Source: an uncultured Pantoea sp. (GTDB lineage Bacteria; Pseudomonadota; Gammaproteobacteria; Enterobacterales; Enterobacteriaceae). Taken from it: a stretch of 64,000 nt of DNA. A program made the position numbers and the translations under genes. The notes under the pieces were generated by a model. That model made no database searches. It saw only the letters and a list, made by a program, of their open reading frames with translations, and was not told the DNA's origin. Shown in pieces: positions 46,170-56,741 of this stretch (within the stretch, counting starts at the first letter, position 1; each line of letters starts with the position of its first letter). The DNA lies in NCBI GenBank assembly GCA_913778495.1, contig CAJYVD010000015.1, positions 124,001 to 188,000 on the forward strand. Reading direction: 5' to 3'.

Positions 46170-48524
46170 CTATTTTGCCGTGGCGACCTGCATACCGTAA
46201 GGGGCGTTTTCCAGCGCCAGGCTCAGCACTTCTTCAATGCGCTTAACCGGGTGGATGCTCAGATCGGCAATAACGTTCTGTGGAATTTCTTCCAAATCGC
46301 GCTTGTTTTCATCAGGGATCAGCACCGTCTTGATGCCGCCACGATGCGCCGCCAGCAGTTTCTCTTTCAGCCCACCAATCGGCAGTACCTGGCCCCGCAG
46401 CGTGATTTCTCCGGTCATTGCGACATCCGAGCGAACCGGATTACCGGTCAGGCATGACACCAGCGCCGTGCACATCGCAATACCCGCGCTAGGGCCATCT
46501 TTCGGGGTTGCCCCTTCTGGCACGTGCACATGGATATCCCGTTTTTCATAGAAGTCACTGTTGATACCGAGCTTCTCCGCGCGAGCGCGCACGACGGTCA
46601 AGGCTGCCTGAATGGATTCCTGCATCACTTCACCCAGCGAGCCGGTATACGTCAGCTTGCCTTTGCCGGGCACACACGCGGTTTCGATGGTCAACAAGTC
46701 GCCGCCCACTTCTGTCCACGCCAGGCCAGTCACTTGGCCGACACGGTTTTCGCTGTCCGCACGACCGTAATCAAAGCGCTGCACGCCAAGGAAGTCCTTG
46801 AGGTTTTCGCCATTGATTTTGATGCTCTTTTTCGCTTTATCCATCAGCAGCGCTTTCACTGCTTTACGGCACAGCTTCGAGAGTTCACGCTCAAGGCTAC
46901 GCACCCCGGCTTCGCGGGTGTAGTAGCGGATGATGCCGACGATAGCGCTATCGTCAACATTAATCTCTTTTTCTTTCAGCGCATTACGCTCGATCTGTTT
47001 CGGCAGCAAATGCTGTTTCGCAATATTGAGTTTTTCATCTTCGGTATAACCGGAAAGACGAATGACCTCCATACGGTCAAGCAGCGGCGCCGGGATGTTC
47101 ATCGAGTTAGAGGTCGCGACAAACATCACATCGGAGAGATCGTAATCCACTTCCAAATAGTGATCGTTAAACGCGATGTTTTGCTCTGGATCGAGGACCT
47201 CAAGCAGCGCCGATGCGGGATCGCCACGCATATCCGACGACATTTTGTCAATTTCATCCAGCAGGAACAGCGGGTTTTTCACGCCCACTTTCGCCATCTT
47301 CTGGATCAATTTGCCCGGCATTGAGCCGATATAGGTGCGACGGTGACCGCGGATTTCTGCTTCGTCACGCACGCCACCCAGCGCCATACGCACGTACTTG
47401 CGTCCGGTAGCCTTCGCGATGGACTGGCCGAGTGAAGTTTTACCCACTCCCGGCGGTCCTACCAGGCACAGAATTGGGCCTTTGATTTTGCTAACACGGC
47501 TTTGCACTGCAAGGTACTCAAGGATGCGGTCTTTGACGCGTTCCAGACCATAGTGGTCCATGTCCAGCGTCTCTTGTGCTTTCCGCAGATCTTTCTTCAC
47601 TTTGCTGCGTGCGTTCCACGGAACCTGCACCATCCAATCGATGTAGCCACGTACCACAGTTGCTTCCGCAGACATGGGTGACATCATTTTTAATTTTTGC
47701 AGTTCGGCTTCTGCTTTTTCGCGCGCTTCGGCAGGCATTTTGGCCGCGTCAATTTTACGCTTGAGCGCTTCGTACTCATCTGGCGCATCATCCATCTCGC
47801 CCAGCTCTTTCTGGATGGCCTTCATCTGCTCATTCAGATAGTACTCACGCTGGCTTTTTTCCATCTGCTTTTTCACGCGGTTACGGATGCGCTTCTCAAC
47901 CTGCAGCAGATCGATTTCTGACTCCATCATAGCCATGAGATACTCCAGACGCTCATTAACGTCTGACATCTCCAGCACGGACTGCTTATCCGCTAATTTC
48001 AGCGGCATATGCGCGGCAACGGTATCGGCCAGACGCGCTGCATCCTCAATGCTATTCAGCGAGGTGAGAACCTCTGGAGGAATTTTTTTGTTGAGCTTGA
48101 TGTAGCCTTCAAACTGATTGAGGGCGGTGCGCACCAGCACTTCCTGTTCACGCTCTTCAATTTCAGGTGAAGCCAGGTACTCGGCTTGGGCAACAAAATG
48201 ATCGCCGTTATCCGCTAACGTGGTGATATGCGCGCGCTGCAAGCCTTCAACCAGCACTTTAACTGTGCCGTCTGGCAATTTTAACATCTGCAGTACTGAA
48301 GCGACGGTCCCTACTGAAAAGAGATCGTTGATACCAGGTTCATCCGTTGAAGCCTCTTTCTGGGCAACCAGCATGATCTTCTTGTCATGATCCATCGCCG
48401 CTTCCAGGCAGCGGATCGATTTTTCGCGACCAACAAACAACGGAATTACCATGTGCGGATAAACCACCACGTCGCGCAGCGGCAACACGGGGATTTCAAT
48501 GCGTTCAGAACGCTCAGGATTCAT
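46170..48524 (-). CDS. lon: ATP-dependent protease Lon
   Basis: A 784-residue LonA protease, the length of E. coli Lon. It has an N-terminal substrate domain (1-200) and coiled coil (about 200-300). The AAA+ domain has Walker [10 protein letters not shown] and Walker [11 protein letters not shown]. The C-terminal Ser-Lys dyad domain has [12 protein letters not shown] (catalytic Ser about 679) and [14 protein letters not shown] (Lys about 722). It degrades misfolded proteins and regulators such as SulA and RcsA. A sigma-32 promoter is visible at 48611-48638. It sits in the conserved clpP-clpX-lon-hupB order. Confidence 0.98.
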   Translation of the reverse strand: MNPERSERIEIPVLPLRDVVVYPHMVIPLFVGREKSIRCLEAAMDHDKKIMLVAQKEASTDEPGINDLFSVGTVASVLQMLKLPDGTVKVLVEGLQRAHITTLADNGDHFVAQAEYLASPEIEEREQEVLVRTALNQFEGYIKLNKKIPPEVLTSLNSIEDAARLADTVAAHMPLKLADKQSVLEMSDVNERLEYLMAMMESEIDLLQVEKRIRNRVKKQMEKSQREYYLNEQMKAIQKELGEMDDAPDEYEALKRKIDAAKMPAEAREKAEAELQKLKMMSPMSAEATVVRGYIDWMVQVPWNARSKVKKDLRKAQETLDMDHYGLERVKDRILEYLAVQSRVSKIKGPILCLVGPPGVGKTSLGQSIAKATGRKYVRMALGGVRDEAEIRGHRRTYIGSMPGKLIQKMAKVGVKNPLFLLDEIDKMSSDMRGDPASALLEVLDPEQNIAFNDHYLEVDYDLSDVMFVATSNSMNIPAPLLDRMEVIRLSGYTEDEKLNIAKQHLLPKQIERNALKEKEINVDDSAIVGIIRYYTREAGVRSLERELSKLCRKAVKALLMDKAKKSIKINGENLKDFLGVQRFDYGRADSENRVGQVTGLAWTEVGGDLLTIETACVPGKGKLTYTGSLGEVMQESIQAALTVVRARAEKLGINSDFYEKRDIHVHVPEGATPKDGPSAGIAMCTALVSCLTGNPVRSDVAMTGEITLRGQVLPIGGLKEKLLAAHRGGIKTVLIPDENKRDLEEIPQNVIADLSIHPVKRIEEVLSLALENAPYGMQVATAK

Positions 48525-48610
48525 AGAGCTCTCTCTTAGTTTAATGTCCGCCAGGTGATGGGAACCGCGGCATACAGGATGTATACGGTTAAGCCCACAG
48601 GATTATGAGT

Positions 48611-48638
48611 ATATGGGGATGCTCGTACGACATTCAAT
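48611..48638 (-). promoter_or_regulatory. Sigma-32 promoter of lon
   Basis: On the minus strand the -35-like ATTGAAT (48638-48632), 13 bp, then -10 CCCCATAT (48618-48611). The -10 is consensus RpoH and the -35 resembles the GTTGAAT of the E. coli lon promoter. It is 87 bp upstream of the lon start. Confidence 0.85.
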
Positions 48639-48656
48639 GTCACGGATGAGAGAAAA

Positions 48657-48686
48657 ACAAAAGGGGAAACATTTTCCCCTTTTTTA
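48657..48686 (-). terminator. Terminator of clpX
   Basis: GGGGAAA (48663-48669) pairs with TTTCCCC (48673-48679), loop CAT, with A-rich and T-rich flanks on both sides, so it can act on either strand. It lies 28 bp past the clpX stop. Confidence 0.85.
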
Positions 48687-48713
48687 AGATAACAACGTGG
48701 TGCAATTGATTAC

Positions 48714-49985
48714 TTATTCACCAGAAGCTTGCGCTTCGTGCTTACCGTAAATCAACATTGGCTCTGATTCACCGTCAATAACGGAATCATCAATAACCAC
48801 TTTTTCCACGTCTTCCATTGAAGGCAGGTCGTACATGGTTTCCAACAGCGCCGCTTCAACAATCGACCGCAGTCCGCGCGCGCCTGTCTTGCGCGACATG
48901 GCTTTTTTCGCGATTGCCGTTAAGGCTTCGTCACGGAATTCCAGCTCAACCCCTTCAAGGTTGAACAGCGCCTGATACTGCTTGGTCAGCGCATTTTTCG
49001 GCTCGCGCAAAATCTGAATCAGCGCTTCTTCGCTCAGTTCATTGAGCGTGGCAACCACAGGCAGACGACCAATGAACTCAGGAATCAGGCCAAATTTAAT
49101 CAGATCTTCCGGCTCAACCTGCGACAGCAATTGCCCTTCACTGGCTTTCTCTGATTTACCCTTGACGGTCGCACCAAATCCAATACCAGAGCCGGTTTCA
49201 ACGCGCTGGGAGATCACTTTGTCCAGACCGGCAAACGCACCGCCGCAGATAAAGAGAATCTTGGAGGTATCAACCTGCAAGAACTCCTGCTGAGGATGCT
49301 TACGCCCACCCTGCGGCGGAACAGCCGCCACGGTGCCTTCAATCAATTTCAGCAAGGCTTGTTGGACGCCCTCGCCCGAAACGTCACGAGTGATTGAAGG
49401 GTTGTCCGATTTGCGGGAAATCTTGTCGATCTCATCGATATACACGATACCGCGCTGCGCTTTCTGCACGTCATAATCGCATTTTTGCAGCAGCTTCTGA
49501 ATGATGTTCTCGACGTCTTCACCAACGTAGCCCGCTTCGGTCAGCGTGGTGGCATCTGCCATGGTGAACGGCACATCCAACAGGCGCGCCAGCGTCTCAG
49601 CCAGTAGCGTTTTACCGCTGCCGGTTGGCCCAATCAGCAAGATATTACTTTTACCCAACTCGATACCGTTGCTGGTATCGCCGTTGCGCAGGCGTTTGTA
49701 ATGGTTGTACACCGCTACGGACAGGACTTTTTTGGCTTTTTCCTGACCAATAACATAATCGTCAAGATGATGACGAATTTCATGCGGCGTCGGCAGAGCG
49801 CTGCGCTCACGATGCGGCGCAACCTCTTTAATCTCTTCGCGAATGATGTCATTGCACAAATCGACACATTCATCGCAAATATAAACTGACGGCCCGGCAA
49901 TCAGCTTACGAACTTCATGCTGGCTTTTGCCGCAGAAAGAGCAGTACAGCAACTTACCTGAACCGTCTTTGCGCTTATCTGTCAT
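48714..49985 (-). CDS. clpX: ClpXP ATPase subunit ClpX
   Basis: A 423-residue AAA+ unfoldase. The N-terminal zinc-binding domain has two CxxC pairs (CSFCGKSQ and CDECVDLC). The AAA+ module has Walker A GPTGSGKT, Walker [11 protein letters not shown], the GYVGEDVE pore loop, the RKH-type pore segment region and the IGF loop that docks ClpP (near SGIGFG). It unfolds ssrA-tagged and other substrates for ClpP. It is separated from clpP by 125 bp, in the usual clpP-clpX order. Confidence 0.98.
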   Translation of the reverse strand: MTDKRKDGSGKLLYCSFCGKSQHEVRKLIAGPSVYICDECVDLCNDIIREEIKEVAPHRERSALPTPHEIRHHLDDYVIGQEKAKKVLSVAVYNHYKRLRNGDTSNGIELGKSNILLIGPTGSGKTLLAETLARLLDVPFTMADATTLTEAGYVGEDVENIIQKLLQKCDYDVQKAQRGIVYIDEIDKISRKSDNPSITRDVSGEGVQQALLKLIEGTVAAVPPQGGRKHPQQEFLQVDTSKILFICGGAFAGLDKVISQRVETGSGIGFGATVKGKSEKASEGQLLSQVEPEDLIKFGLIPEFIGRLPVVATLNELSEEALIQILREPKNALTKQYQALFNLEGVELEFRDEALTAIAKKAMSRKTGARGLRSIVEAALLETMYDLPSMEDVEKVVIDDSVIDGESEPMLIYGKHEAQASGE

Positions 49986-50110
49986 CAGCTAACCTCTTTT
50001 CGTTCTCAGACCTGAAGTGTACGGCCTTGCCGTACAACAACGGCCGATATTCATTCAACACATCTCTGGATGCCCCGTTAACTATAGCGCAAGGGGCAGC
50101 CAGATGTGTC

Positions 50111-50734
50111 TTATTGGCGGTGCGTCAAAATAGAGTCGACCAAGCCGTACTCTACCGCTTCACCGGCGGAGAGGAAACGATCGCGCTCAGTGTCGCGCTC
50201 GATTTGCTCCAGCGATTTACCCGTGTGCTCGGCCATCAGCTCATTCATACGCTGTTTGACCTTGAGAATTTCACGCGCATGGATTTCGATATCCGTCGCC
50301 TGGCCTTGGTAGCCGCCAAGAGGCTGGTGAATCATGACGCGAGAGTTCGGCAGGCAGAAACGCTTGCCCTTGGTGCCTGCTGTAAGCAGGAACGCACCCA
50401 TGGAACACGCTTGCCCCATGCAAATGGTACTGACATCCGGCTTAATAAACTTCATGGTGTCATAGATCGACATGCCCGCCGTAATGACGCCACCCGGTGA
50501 ATTGATGTAGAGATAAATGTCTTTTTCGGGATTCTCAGCTTCCAGAAACAGCATCTGCGCCACAATCAGGTTGGCCATGTGATCTTCAACCTGACCGGTA
50601 AGGAAAATCACACGCTCTTTAAGCAAGCGGGAGTAAATGTCGTAAGAACGCTCGCCACGCGAGGTTTGTTCGACCACCATCGGCACCAGCGCCATGTGCG
50701 GTGCAGTAAATTCACGATCGCCACTGTATGACAT
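50111..50734 (-). CDS. clpP: ATP-dependent Clp protease proteolytic subunit ClpP
   Basis: A 207-residue serine peptidase forming the 14-mer. The active Ser is in [11 protein letters not shown] (E. coli has GQAASMGAF, so the residue before Ser is Cys here). The active His is in MIHQPLGG, and the Asp lies further on. A short propeptide ([14 protein letters not shown]) precedes the mature start. It partners ClpX and ClpA. A sigma-32 promoter lies at 50879-50907 on the tig side. Confidence 0.98.
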   Translation of the reverse strand: MSYSGDREFTAPHMALVPMVVEQTSRGERSYDIYSRLLKERVIFLTGQVEDHMANLIVAQMLFLEAENPEKDIYLYINSPGGVITAGMSIYDTMKFIKPDVSTICMGQACSMGAFLLTAGTKGKRFCLPNSRVMIHQPLGGYQGQATDIEIHAREILKVKQRMNELMAEHTGKSLEQIERDTERDRFLSAGEAVEYGLVDSILTHRQ

Positions 50735-51011
50735 TACCGTCTCCTGATAAATTTCATTGGCAACATTCTGTACCGATTTTACGTGAGACGCAGCAGGAAA
50801 ACTATGCGCGCGCTTCTCACTCCGACAATACGGGACGGTTAATCAGTCAGCTTCACTGTTTTCATGCGTACTCCCTTCATCTGGGGATGCTGCGCAGTTG
50901 TTTCAAGCATAACAACCTTTTGTCCGTTCGCTAACACGGAAAAAGAGCATACTCAACAATTTGCCGATTAATTAGGCAAAATAGCGACTTAAATTGCTTA
51001 ATTTGCCCAGA
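50735..51011. other. Intergenic region between tig and clpP
   Basis: About 0.28 kb between the clpP start and the tig terminator. Apart from the sigma-32 promoter at 50879-50907 I see no gene or repeat. The tig-proximal half (50935-51010) is AT-rich. Confidence 0.6.
50879..50907 (-). promoter_or_regulatory. Sigma-32 promoter of clpP
   Basis: On the minus strand the -35 CTTGAAA (50907-50901) is a perfect RpoH box, then 14 bp, then -10 CCCCAGAT (50886-50879). It lies 145 bp upstream of clpP. Confidence 0.9.
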
Positions 51012-51047
51012 TAAAGAAAAAGCCCGCGACTTTTCAATCGCGGGCTT
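51012..51047 (-). terminator. Intrinsic terminator of tig
   Basis: AAGCCCGCGA (51020-51029) pairs with TCGCGGGCTT (51038-51047); the minus-strand tail is TTTTCTTT. It lies 24 bp past the tig stop. Confidence 0.92.
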
Positions 51048-51070
51048 GGCACATAAGGTTAACGAATGAA

Positions 51071-52375
51071 TCAGGCCGCTGAGGTCTGGTTCATCAGCTC
51101 CTGGAAGTTGGTTGCTTTATCGGTCACTTTGGCTTTTGCCAGAACCGCTTCAACAGCTTGTTCTTCCAGCGCCACGTTACGCATGTTGTTCATCAGCTCT
51201 TCGTTCTTGCTGTAGAACTCGATCACTTCTTTAGGATCTTCGTAAGCAGAAGCCATCTCTTCGATCAGCGCGTTAACGCGCGTTTCGTCAGCTTTCAGCT
51301 CGTTGATGCGGATGACTTCACCCAGCAGCAGACCCACGACAACGCGACGTTTCGCCTGCTCTTCAAACAGCTCGCGAGGCAGCTCTAACGCTTGCTTCTC
51401 GTTGCCGCCGAAACGCTGAGCGGCCTGACGGCGCAGTACATCGATTTCGCTGTCGATCAATGCCGCAGGGACCTCGATCTCATTGGCGTTCACCAGACCG
51501 TCAATCGCCTGAGACTTCACGCGGTTACGGATAGCGCCTTTGAGCTCGCGCTCCATGTTCTTACGCACTTCTGCACGCAGACCGTCAACAGAACCGTCTT
51601 CAACGCCGAAACGTTTGATGAACTCTTCGGTCAGCTCAGGCAGTTCGCGCGTTTCAACTTTCTTCAGCACGATTTCGAACTTAGCGTCTTTACCTTTCAG
51701 GTTTTCCGCGTGGTAATCGTCTGGGAATTTCACGTCAATGGTGAAGGTTTCGCCCGCTTTTTTACCCACGATACCGTCTTCAAAACCAGGGATCATGCGA
51801 CCCTGGCCCATCGCCAGTACGAAATCAGATGCTTTACCGCCTTCAAACTCTTCGCCGTCAACAGAGCCGCTGAAGTCGATAGTGGCGCGATCTTCTGCAG
51901 TCGCAGCCGCATCCGTTTCTTTCCAGGTCGCCTGCTGCTTCTGCAGGGTTTCCAGCATGGCATCGACATCAGCATCGGTTACTTCAACTACCGGCTTTTC
52001 AACTTCGATACCATCCAGGCCTTTCAGCTCAACTTCTGGATAGACTTCAAACTCGACCGCGTAGGTGAAATCTTCGCCTTCTTTATATTCACCCGGTACG
52101 TAGTTAGGCGCACCCGCTGGATTGATTTTTTCTTTGATGATGGCATCAACGAAGTTGCGCGTCATCAGTTCACCCAGTACGTCCTGACGAACAGAAGCAC
52201 CGTAGCGCTGGTTGATGATATGAGCGGGCACTTTGCCTTTGCGGAAACCGTCGATACGGACTTTCTTAGCCACTTCCACCAGTTCTTTCTTCACTGCGCT
52301 TTCAATCTTGTCCGCAGGGACAGTAATTGAAATGCGACGGCCCAGACCCTGAGTGGTTTCTACTGAAACTGTCAT
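51071..52375 (-). CDS. tig: Trigger factor (ribosome-associated prolyl isomerase chaperone)
   Basis: A 434-residue trigger factor. The N-terminal ribosome-binding domain has the conserved GFRKGKVP signature (about residues 43-50). The FKBP-type isomerase domain (about 150-245) contains [20 protein letters not shown], and a long helical C-terminal chaperone domain follows. It binds L23 at the exit tunnel and shields nascent chains. The order tig-clpP-clpX-lon is conserved. Length is close to E. coli Tig (432). Confidence 0.98.
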   Translation of the reverse strand: MTVSVETTQGLGRRISITVPADKIESAVKKELVEVAKKVRIDGFRKGKVPAHIINQRYGASVRQDVLGELMTRNFVDAIIKEKINPAGAPNYVPGEYKEGEDFTYAVEFEVYPEVELKGLDGIEVEKPVVEVTDADVDAMLETLQKQQATWKETDAAATAEDRATIDFSGSVDGEEFEGGKASDFVLAMGQGRMIPGFEDGIVGKKAGETFTIDVKFPDDYHAENLKGKDAKFEIVLKKVETRELPELTEEFIKRFGVEDGSVDGLRAEVRKNMERELKGAIRNRVKSQAIDGLVNANEIEVPAALIDSEIDVLRRQAAQRFGGNEKQALELPRELFEEQAKRRVVVGLLLGEVIRINELKADETRVNALIEEMASAYEDPKEVIEFYSKNEELMNNMRNVALEEQAVEAVLAKAKVTDKATNFQELMNQTSAA

Positions 52376-52632
52376 CTTGTTACCTCAAAAAATCACGTGC
52401 TCGGTCAACTTCAGACACCACACATAAACAATGCGCCGTATCCAACATTCGGGACGGCCTCTGTAGGCAGAACCTAATCCCTGTTACCAGAAGCGCCCCG
52501 AAGACACTCCGGAAAAATAGACGCAGCATTATAGCGGCATCGCTGTGACGAGTCGAGGCTGCAAACTCACCACTTTTTACCGGTTTTGTTGCTTTTCTGC
52601 GCCACGGATCGCGTTTCTTAAGAATTAGTACA
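52376..52632. other. Intergenic region between bolA and tig
   Basis: About 0.26 kb expected to contain the tig promoter. I see no additional gene; the open frames crossing it have no RBS or family. The bolA terminator begins at 52633. Confidence 0.6.
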
Positions 52633-52657
52633 ACAAAAAACGGCCCGTAGGCCGTTT
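52633..52657 (-). terminator. Intrinsic terminator of bolA
   Basis: AAACGGCC (52638-52645) pairs with GGCCGTTT (52650-52657), loop CGTA; the minus-strand tail is TTTTTTGTTG. Confidence 0.9.
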
Positions 52658-52678
52658 AGAGAAAGAGGATGCTGGATG

Positions 52679-52993
52679 TTAAGCCAAGGTACCGGCACCG
52701 CGACAATTCGGCGAGGCTAAAACGGTATCTTGTAGCCCTTCCCACTCTTTTGCGGTGTAAGTGTGCAATGCCAGCGCGTGTACGCTTCCCTCCAGCTCAG
52801 CCGTCAGTTCGCTGTAAATACTGCGGTGACGCTGAAGGAAGCGCTGACCGGTAAACAGATCACTCACAATCACGACTTTAAAATGGCTTTCCGAACCGGC
52901 AGGCACGTTATGTCGATAGCTCTCATCATGCACTTCGAGATGTGCTGGGTTGAACGCTTTGCGCAGCTTTTCTTCTATTTGTTCGCGAATCAT
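52679..52993 (-). CDS. bolA: Stress morphogene/iron-sulfur partner BolA
   Basis: A 104-residue BolA protein with the class II KH-like fold: the [25 protein letters not shown] start, the variable loop [18 protein letters not shown], and the conserved His in the [13 protein letters not shown] helix region. It forms Fe-S complexes with monothiol glutaredoxin GrxD and acts as a transcription factor in stationary phase. The start at 52993 has GAGGTG upstream; the longer frame to 53059 is not homologous. It is divergent from yajG, next to tig, as in E. coli. Confidence 0.95.
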   Translation of the reverse strand: MIREQIEEKLRKAFNPAHLEVHDESYRHNVPAGSESHFKVVIVSDLFTGQRFLQRHRSIYSELTAELEGSVHALALHTYTAKEWEGLQDTVLASPNCRGAGTLA

Positions 52994-53260
52994 TTTTTGA
53001 CACCTCGTTAAGGCGAGCGCTCTGCCCATCTGTCTAAATCTTAGTTGGTTTTTGACCATAACCGCAGTGTGTGCGGAAAAAATCTTGATGTGAAACGCAT
53101 CTTAACGATGGTCGACGCGAGGTCAACCCAGCCCGGTTTCTTCTGCTCTGAAAAAAGCCTTTACAATCAATTTCACCCGGCCCAGGGCTTTTTTCGCGTT
53201 GCCGCAATGCTATGATGGCCGCAGTTTTGCAAACCAACCTATAAGCTAACGAGAACGAGT

Positions 53261-53839
53261 ATGTTGAAAAAACTGTTATTCCCTCTGCTGGCTGCTTTCA
53301 TCTTAGCCGGCTGTGCCAGCAACACGACCACCTTAAATATCCAACCGAAGATCCAGCTGCCTGCGCAAGATCCCGGTTTAATGGGCGTGACCATCAGCGT
53401 TAATGGTGCCGATCAGCGTAGCGATCAGGCCCTGGCGAAAGTTAACCGTGATGGCCAGCTGGTTACGCTGACCCCTTCACGCGATCTGCGTTTCCTGCTG
53501 CAAGAAGTGCTGGAAAAACAGATGACCTCGCGCGGTTATATGATTGGTCCGAACGGCGCCGTGGATCTGCAAATCGTGGTTAATGGGCTGTATGCTGACG
53601 TGACGCAAGGCAACGTGCGCTATAGCATTACCACTAAAGCGGATATCTCCATCATTGCAACGGCCAAAAACGGCAACAAGCAGGTGAAAAATTACCGCCA
53701 GACTTACAGCGTAGAAGGCGCATTTACTGCCACTAACGCGAAAATTACCGATGCGGTCAACGCGACCTTAAGCGACGTCATCTCTGATATGGCACAAGAC
53801 ACCAGCGTTAATAACTTCATCAAGCAAAACGCACGCTAA
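53261..53839 (+). CDS. yajG: YajG-family lipoprotein
   Basis: A 192-residue lipoprotein: signal peptide with lipobox ILAGC (Cys18), then a beta-rich domain matching E. coli YajG (TTTLNIQPKIQLP, GVTISVNGADQRSDQ, TKADISIIATAKNG). No function is known. A TATGAT at 53211-53216 is a possible -10. It is followed by ampG 52 bp later on the same strand; the pair is conserved and probably one transcript, with a hairpin between them. Confidence 0.94.
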   Translation: MLKKLLFPLLAAFILAGCASNTTTLNIQPKIQLPAQDPGLMGVTISVNGADQRSDQALAKVNRDGQLVTLTPSRDLRFLLQEVLEKQMTSRGYMIGPNGAVDLQIVVNGLYADVTQGNVRYSITTKADISIIATAKNGNKQVKNYRQTYSVEGAFTATNAKITDAVNATLSDVISDMAQDTSVNNFIKQNAR

Positions 53840-53853
53840 GTCCTCGCTCTTCT

Positions 53854-53874
53854 GCCCGGCCTTGCTGGCCGGGC
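53854..53874 (+). terminator. Hairpin between yajG and ampG
   Basis: GCCCGGCC (53854-53861) pairs perfectly with GGCCGGGC (53867-53874), loop TTGCT, followed by CTTATC. The T content of the tail is too low for a full terminator. It ends 17 bp before the ampG ATG, so it may attenuate read-through or occlude ampG translation. Confidence 0.5.
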
Positions 53875-53891
53875 CTTATCTCAGGTCGGTT

Positions 53892-55382
53892 ATGTCTTCT
53901 CACTATCTGCGCATTTTTACCCAACGTAACGCGGCGGTGCTGCTGCTGTTAGGCTTTGCTTCTGGCTTACCGCTGGCGCTCACTGCGGGCACTCTCCAGG
54001 CGTGGATGACAGTGGAAAACGTTGATCTGAAAACCATCGGCTTTTTTTCGCTGGTCGGTCAGGCCTATGTGTTTAAGTTTTTGTGGTCACCGATGATGGA
54101 TCGCTACACGCCGCCTCTGCTTGGCCGACGACGCGGCTGGCTCCTGCTCACGCAGTTAGCGTTGATTGCCGGTATCGTCGCAATGAGTTTTATGCAGCCT
54201 GCTCGCGATCTCACGTTGCTGGCAGCGCTAGCGGTATTGGTCGCGTTTTTGTCTGCCTCACAGGATATTGTCTTCGATGCCTGGAAAACCGACGTTCTTC
54301 CGCCAGAAGAACGCGGTAGCGGTGCAGCTATTACGGTTTTGGGTTATCGCCTCGCGATGCTGATCTCAGGCGGGCTGGCGCTGTGGTTAGCCGATCGGTT
54401 TCTCGGTTGGCATGCAACTTATTGGCTGATGGCATTACTGATGGTGCCTGGCGTCATCGCCACCTTGCTTGCGACAGAACCCGCAGCGCCGGCGCGTGAA
54501 CCTCACTCTTTACGCCAGGCCGTGGTATTCCCTCTCAAAGACTTTTTCCAACGTAATAATGCGTGGCTACTGATTACGCTCATCATCCTATACAAACTCG
54601 GCGACGCTTTTGCCGCCTCGCTCACCACCACCTTTCTGATTCGAGGCGTGGGATTTAATGCGGGCGACGTGGGGCTGGTTAACAAAACGCTCGGTTTGGT
54701 GGCCACCATTGTGGGGGCGCTTTATGGTGGCGTATTAATGCAACGCCTGACGCTGTTTCGAGCATTAATGATTTTTGGCTTGTTGCAGGCTTTTTCTAAC
54801 TTCGCTTACTGGCTATTGGCGGTCACGCCGCCGCACCTATGGAGCATGGCCGCCGCCGTCTTTATTGAAAACCTATGCGGCGGCATGGGCACGGCGGCTT
54901 TTGTTGCGCTGCTGATGGCCCTGTGTAACAAATCCTTCTCGGCCACGCAGTTCGCTTTACTCTCCGCGCTGTCTGCGGTCGGACGTGTCTACGTAGGCCC
55001 AGCGGCGGGTTGGCTAGTAGAACTGTGGGGCTGGTCCACCTTCTATGCCTTTACCGTGGTGGCTGGCTTGCCGGGTTTACTGCTTTTATGGGGCTGTCGC
55101 GGCACCTTGACTACCCTGCAGCAGCGCGGCGAATTTACACCGCGTACCTTATGGGCGACGGGTTACCGCTGGACGGTTCGACTTCTCAGTTTGGGCGGCG
55201 TGTTTATCGGGCTCTGGCTAATAGCCTTCCTGATGCAAAGTCTTCAAATCTGGCACAGCGATCGGGTTCTCCCCTTGCTCTTTGAAACAGGGCTCGCTTT
55301 TGCACTGATAGCCGTGATGCTGGGAGTGATTCTAGATGGCCTGGCGTTAAAAAAACAGGCGAACGCTGACAACCACGATTGA
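53892..55382 (+). CDS. ampG: Muropeptide permease AmpG
   Basis: A 496-residue MFS-type importer with about 14 hydrophobic segments. It takes up GlcNAc-anhydroMurNAc peptides from the periplasm for cell-wall recycling, and so supplies the signal for AmpC induction where present. Recognisable are GFASGLPLALTAGTLQAW, FKFLWSPMMDRYTPP, LSASQDIVFDAWKTDV and the central cytoplasmic loop. The start at 53892 is by homology (MSSHYLRIFTQRNAAVLLLLG) with AGGTCGG upstream. It is downstream of yajG and upstream of cyo, as in E. coli. Confidence 0.96.
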   Translation: MSSHYLRIFTQRNAAVLLLLGFASGLPLALTAGTLQAWMTVENVDLKTIGFFSLVGQAYVFKFLWSPMMDRYTPPLLGRRRGWLLLTQLALIAGIVAMSFMQPARDLTLLAALAVLVAFLSASQDIVFDAWKTDVLPPEERGSGAAITVLGYRLAMLISGGLALWLADRFLGWHATYWLMALLMVPGVIATLLATEPAAPAREPHSLRQAVVFPLKDFFQRNNAWLLITLIILYKLGDAFAASLTTTFLIRGVGFNAGDVGLVNKTLGLVATIVGALYGGVLMQRLTLFRALMIFGLLQAFSNFAYWLLAVTPPHLWSMAAAVFIENLCGGMGTAAFVALLMALCNKSFSATQFALLSALSAVGRVYVGPAAGWLVELWGWSTFYAFTVVAGLPGLLLLWGCRGTLTTLQQRGEFTPRTLWATGYRWTVRLLSLGGVFIGLWLIAFLMQSLQIWHSDRVLPLLFETGLAFALIAVMLGVILDGLALKKQANADNHD

Positions 55383-55732
55383 TTATTTTTCGCTGCCGTT
55401 GGCGGCGAAAAAATATCGTGGAAACATTAGGGAGCAATAGCATTTTTTTTAACGCGAAATAGAAACATTAAATTAACAACTTTGCTGGATATTTAAATCC
55501 GGTGCGCAATTAGTTTGTTTAAAAGTCATGATGTAAATGATGCGCAATTGTTAAAGAAGTGAGCAATAAAAGTACCGTTTATGCTTTCCCTGATTTCTAT
55601 ACGGTCTTGTCATCTATTTTTGTTATATTAACGCCAACTGCTTGTCTCACCTGATAATTTATCACCTTGCGCAACATGTGTGACACCCTTAGCAAAAGGT
55701 GTCAACAGCCATCTGACACATCCTTAAGCTGG
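55383..55732. other. AT-rich upstream region of the cyo operon
   Basis: About 0.35 kb without a gene. The first part (55383-55630) is AT-rich and featureless to my reading. Near the promoter are repeated TGACAC elements: GTGTGACAC palindrome at 55678-55686, the inverted repeat TGACACC/GGTGTCA at 55681-55687 and 55698-55704, and TGACACA at 55714-55720, in phase 33 bp after the first. They are likely regulator-binding sites for cyo. Confidence 0.6.
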
Positions 55733-55761
55733 TTTACACTGCATAAACCTTCCCGTAAAAT
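55733..55761 (+). promoter_or_regulatory. Sigma-70 promoter of cyoABCDE
   Basis: The -35 TTTACA (55733-55738), a 17-bp spacer and -10 TAAAAT (55756-55761). It ends 49 bp before the cyoA start. In E. coli cyo is repressed by ArcA and FNR at this position; I do not identify those sites with confidence. Confidence 0.8.
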
Positions 55762-55810
55762 GCGCGCACACTTAAACGACAATAGAGCCCTTTGTCATTG
55801 AGGTCGTTAA

Positions 55811-56737
55811 ATGAGACTCATGAAATACAATAAAAGTTTGGGGATTTTGTCATTAATCGCAGGCGCTGTATTACTCAGCGGCTGTGATAGTGCGTTGTTA
55901 AATCCCAAGGGACAGATTGCACTGGAGCAACGTTCACTCATTCTGACAGCTTTTGGCTTGATGATGATCGTCGTTATTCCCGCAGTCTTAATGGCTGTTG
56001 TGTTTGCCTGGAAATATCGGGCGACCAATACCGACGCGAAGTATAGCCCCAACTGGTCACACTCTAATAAAGTGGAAGCCGTGGTCTGGACCATTCCGAT
56101 CCTGATCATTCTCTTCTTGGGTGTGCTGACCTGGAAATCAACCCACGCGCTGGAGCCAAGCAAACCGCTGGCCTCTGACGTTAAACCGGTTGAGATCGAC
56201 GTTGTGGCGCTGGACTGGAAATGGCTGTTTATTTACCCAGAACAGGGTATTGCAACCGTTAACCAGATTGCCTTCCCGGCAAACACGCCAGTGAACTTCA
56301 AAATCACGTCTAACTCTGTGATGAACTCCTTCTTCATTCCTACGCTCGGCAGCCAGATCTACGCCATGGCGGGCATGCAGACTAAACTGCACCTGATCGC
56401 CAATGAGCCAGGAACGTTCGACGGTATCTCAGCGAACTTCAGTGGTCGTGGTTTCTCTGGCATGAAGTTCAAAGCCATTGCTACCAAAGACGATGCGGAA
56501 TTCCAGCAGTGGGTTGCCAAAGTTAAAGCGGCACCTAATACGCTGACTACCATGGATGATTTCGAAAAGCTGGCAGCGCCTAGCGAGAATCACCCGGTAG
56601 AATATTTCTCAACTGCTAATCCTGAACTCTTCAAGCAGGTTATTGATAAGTTCATGATGAGCCACGGGAAAATGGACATGTCAGAACACAAAGGCATGGA
56701 CATGAATCACGCCGCTGCTGCGGGAGCCGAGGAATAA
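55811..56737 (+). CDS. cyoA: Cytochrome o ubiquinol oxidase subunit II CyoA
   Basis: A 308-residue lipoprotein subunit: signal with lipobox LLSGC (Cys25), two membrane helices (about 45-70 and 90-115), and a periplasmic cupredoxin-like domain ([17 protein letters not shown]) that lacks the copper-A ligands, as in quinol oxidases. The C-terminal tail is His/Met-rich ([18 protein letters not shown]), which could bind metal. It is the first gene of cyoABCDE; cyoB starts 4 bp after its stop. Role: part of the proton-pumping cytochrome bo3 terminal oxidase used at high oxygen. Confidence 0.97.
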   Translation: MRLMKYNKSLGILSLIAGAVLLSGCDSALLNPKGQIALEQRSLILTAFGLMMIVVIPAVLMAVVFAWKYRATNTDAKYSPNWSHSNKVEAVVWTIPILIILFLGVLTWKSTHALEPSKPLASDVKPVEIDVVALDWKWLFIYPEQGIATVNQIAFPANTPVNFKITSNSVMNSFFIPTLGSQIYAMAGMQTKLHLIANEPGTFDGISANFSGRGFSGMKFKAIATKDDAEFQQWVAKVKAAPNTLTTMDDFEKLAAPSENHPVEYFSTANPELFKQVIDKFMMSHGKMDMSEHKGMDMNHAAAAGAEE

Positions 56738-56741
56738 TACG

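Noticed and set aside
51392-52330. Plus-strand open frame of 312 codons opposite tig
   Set aside because: Antisense shadow; Phe/Asn-rich translation reflects the reverse complement of trigger-factor codons.
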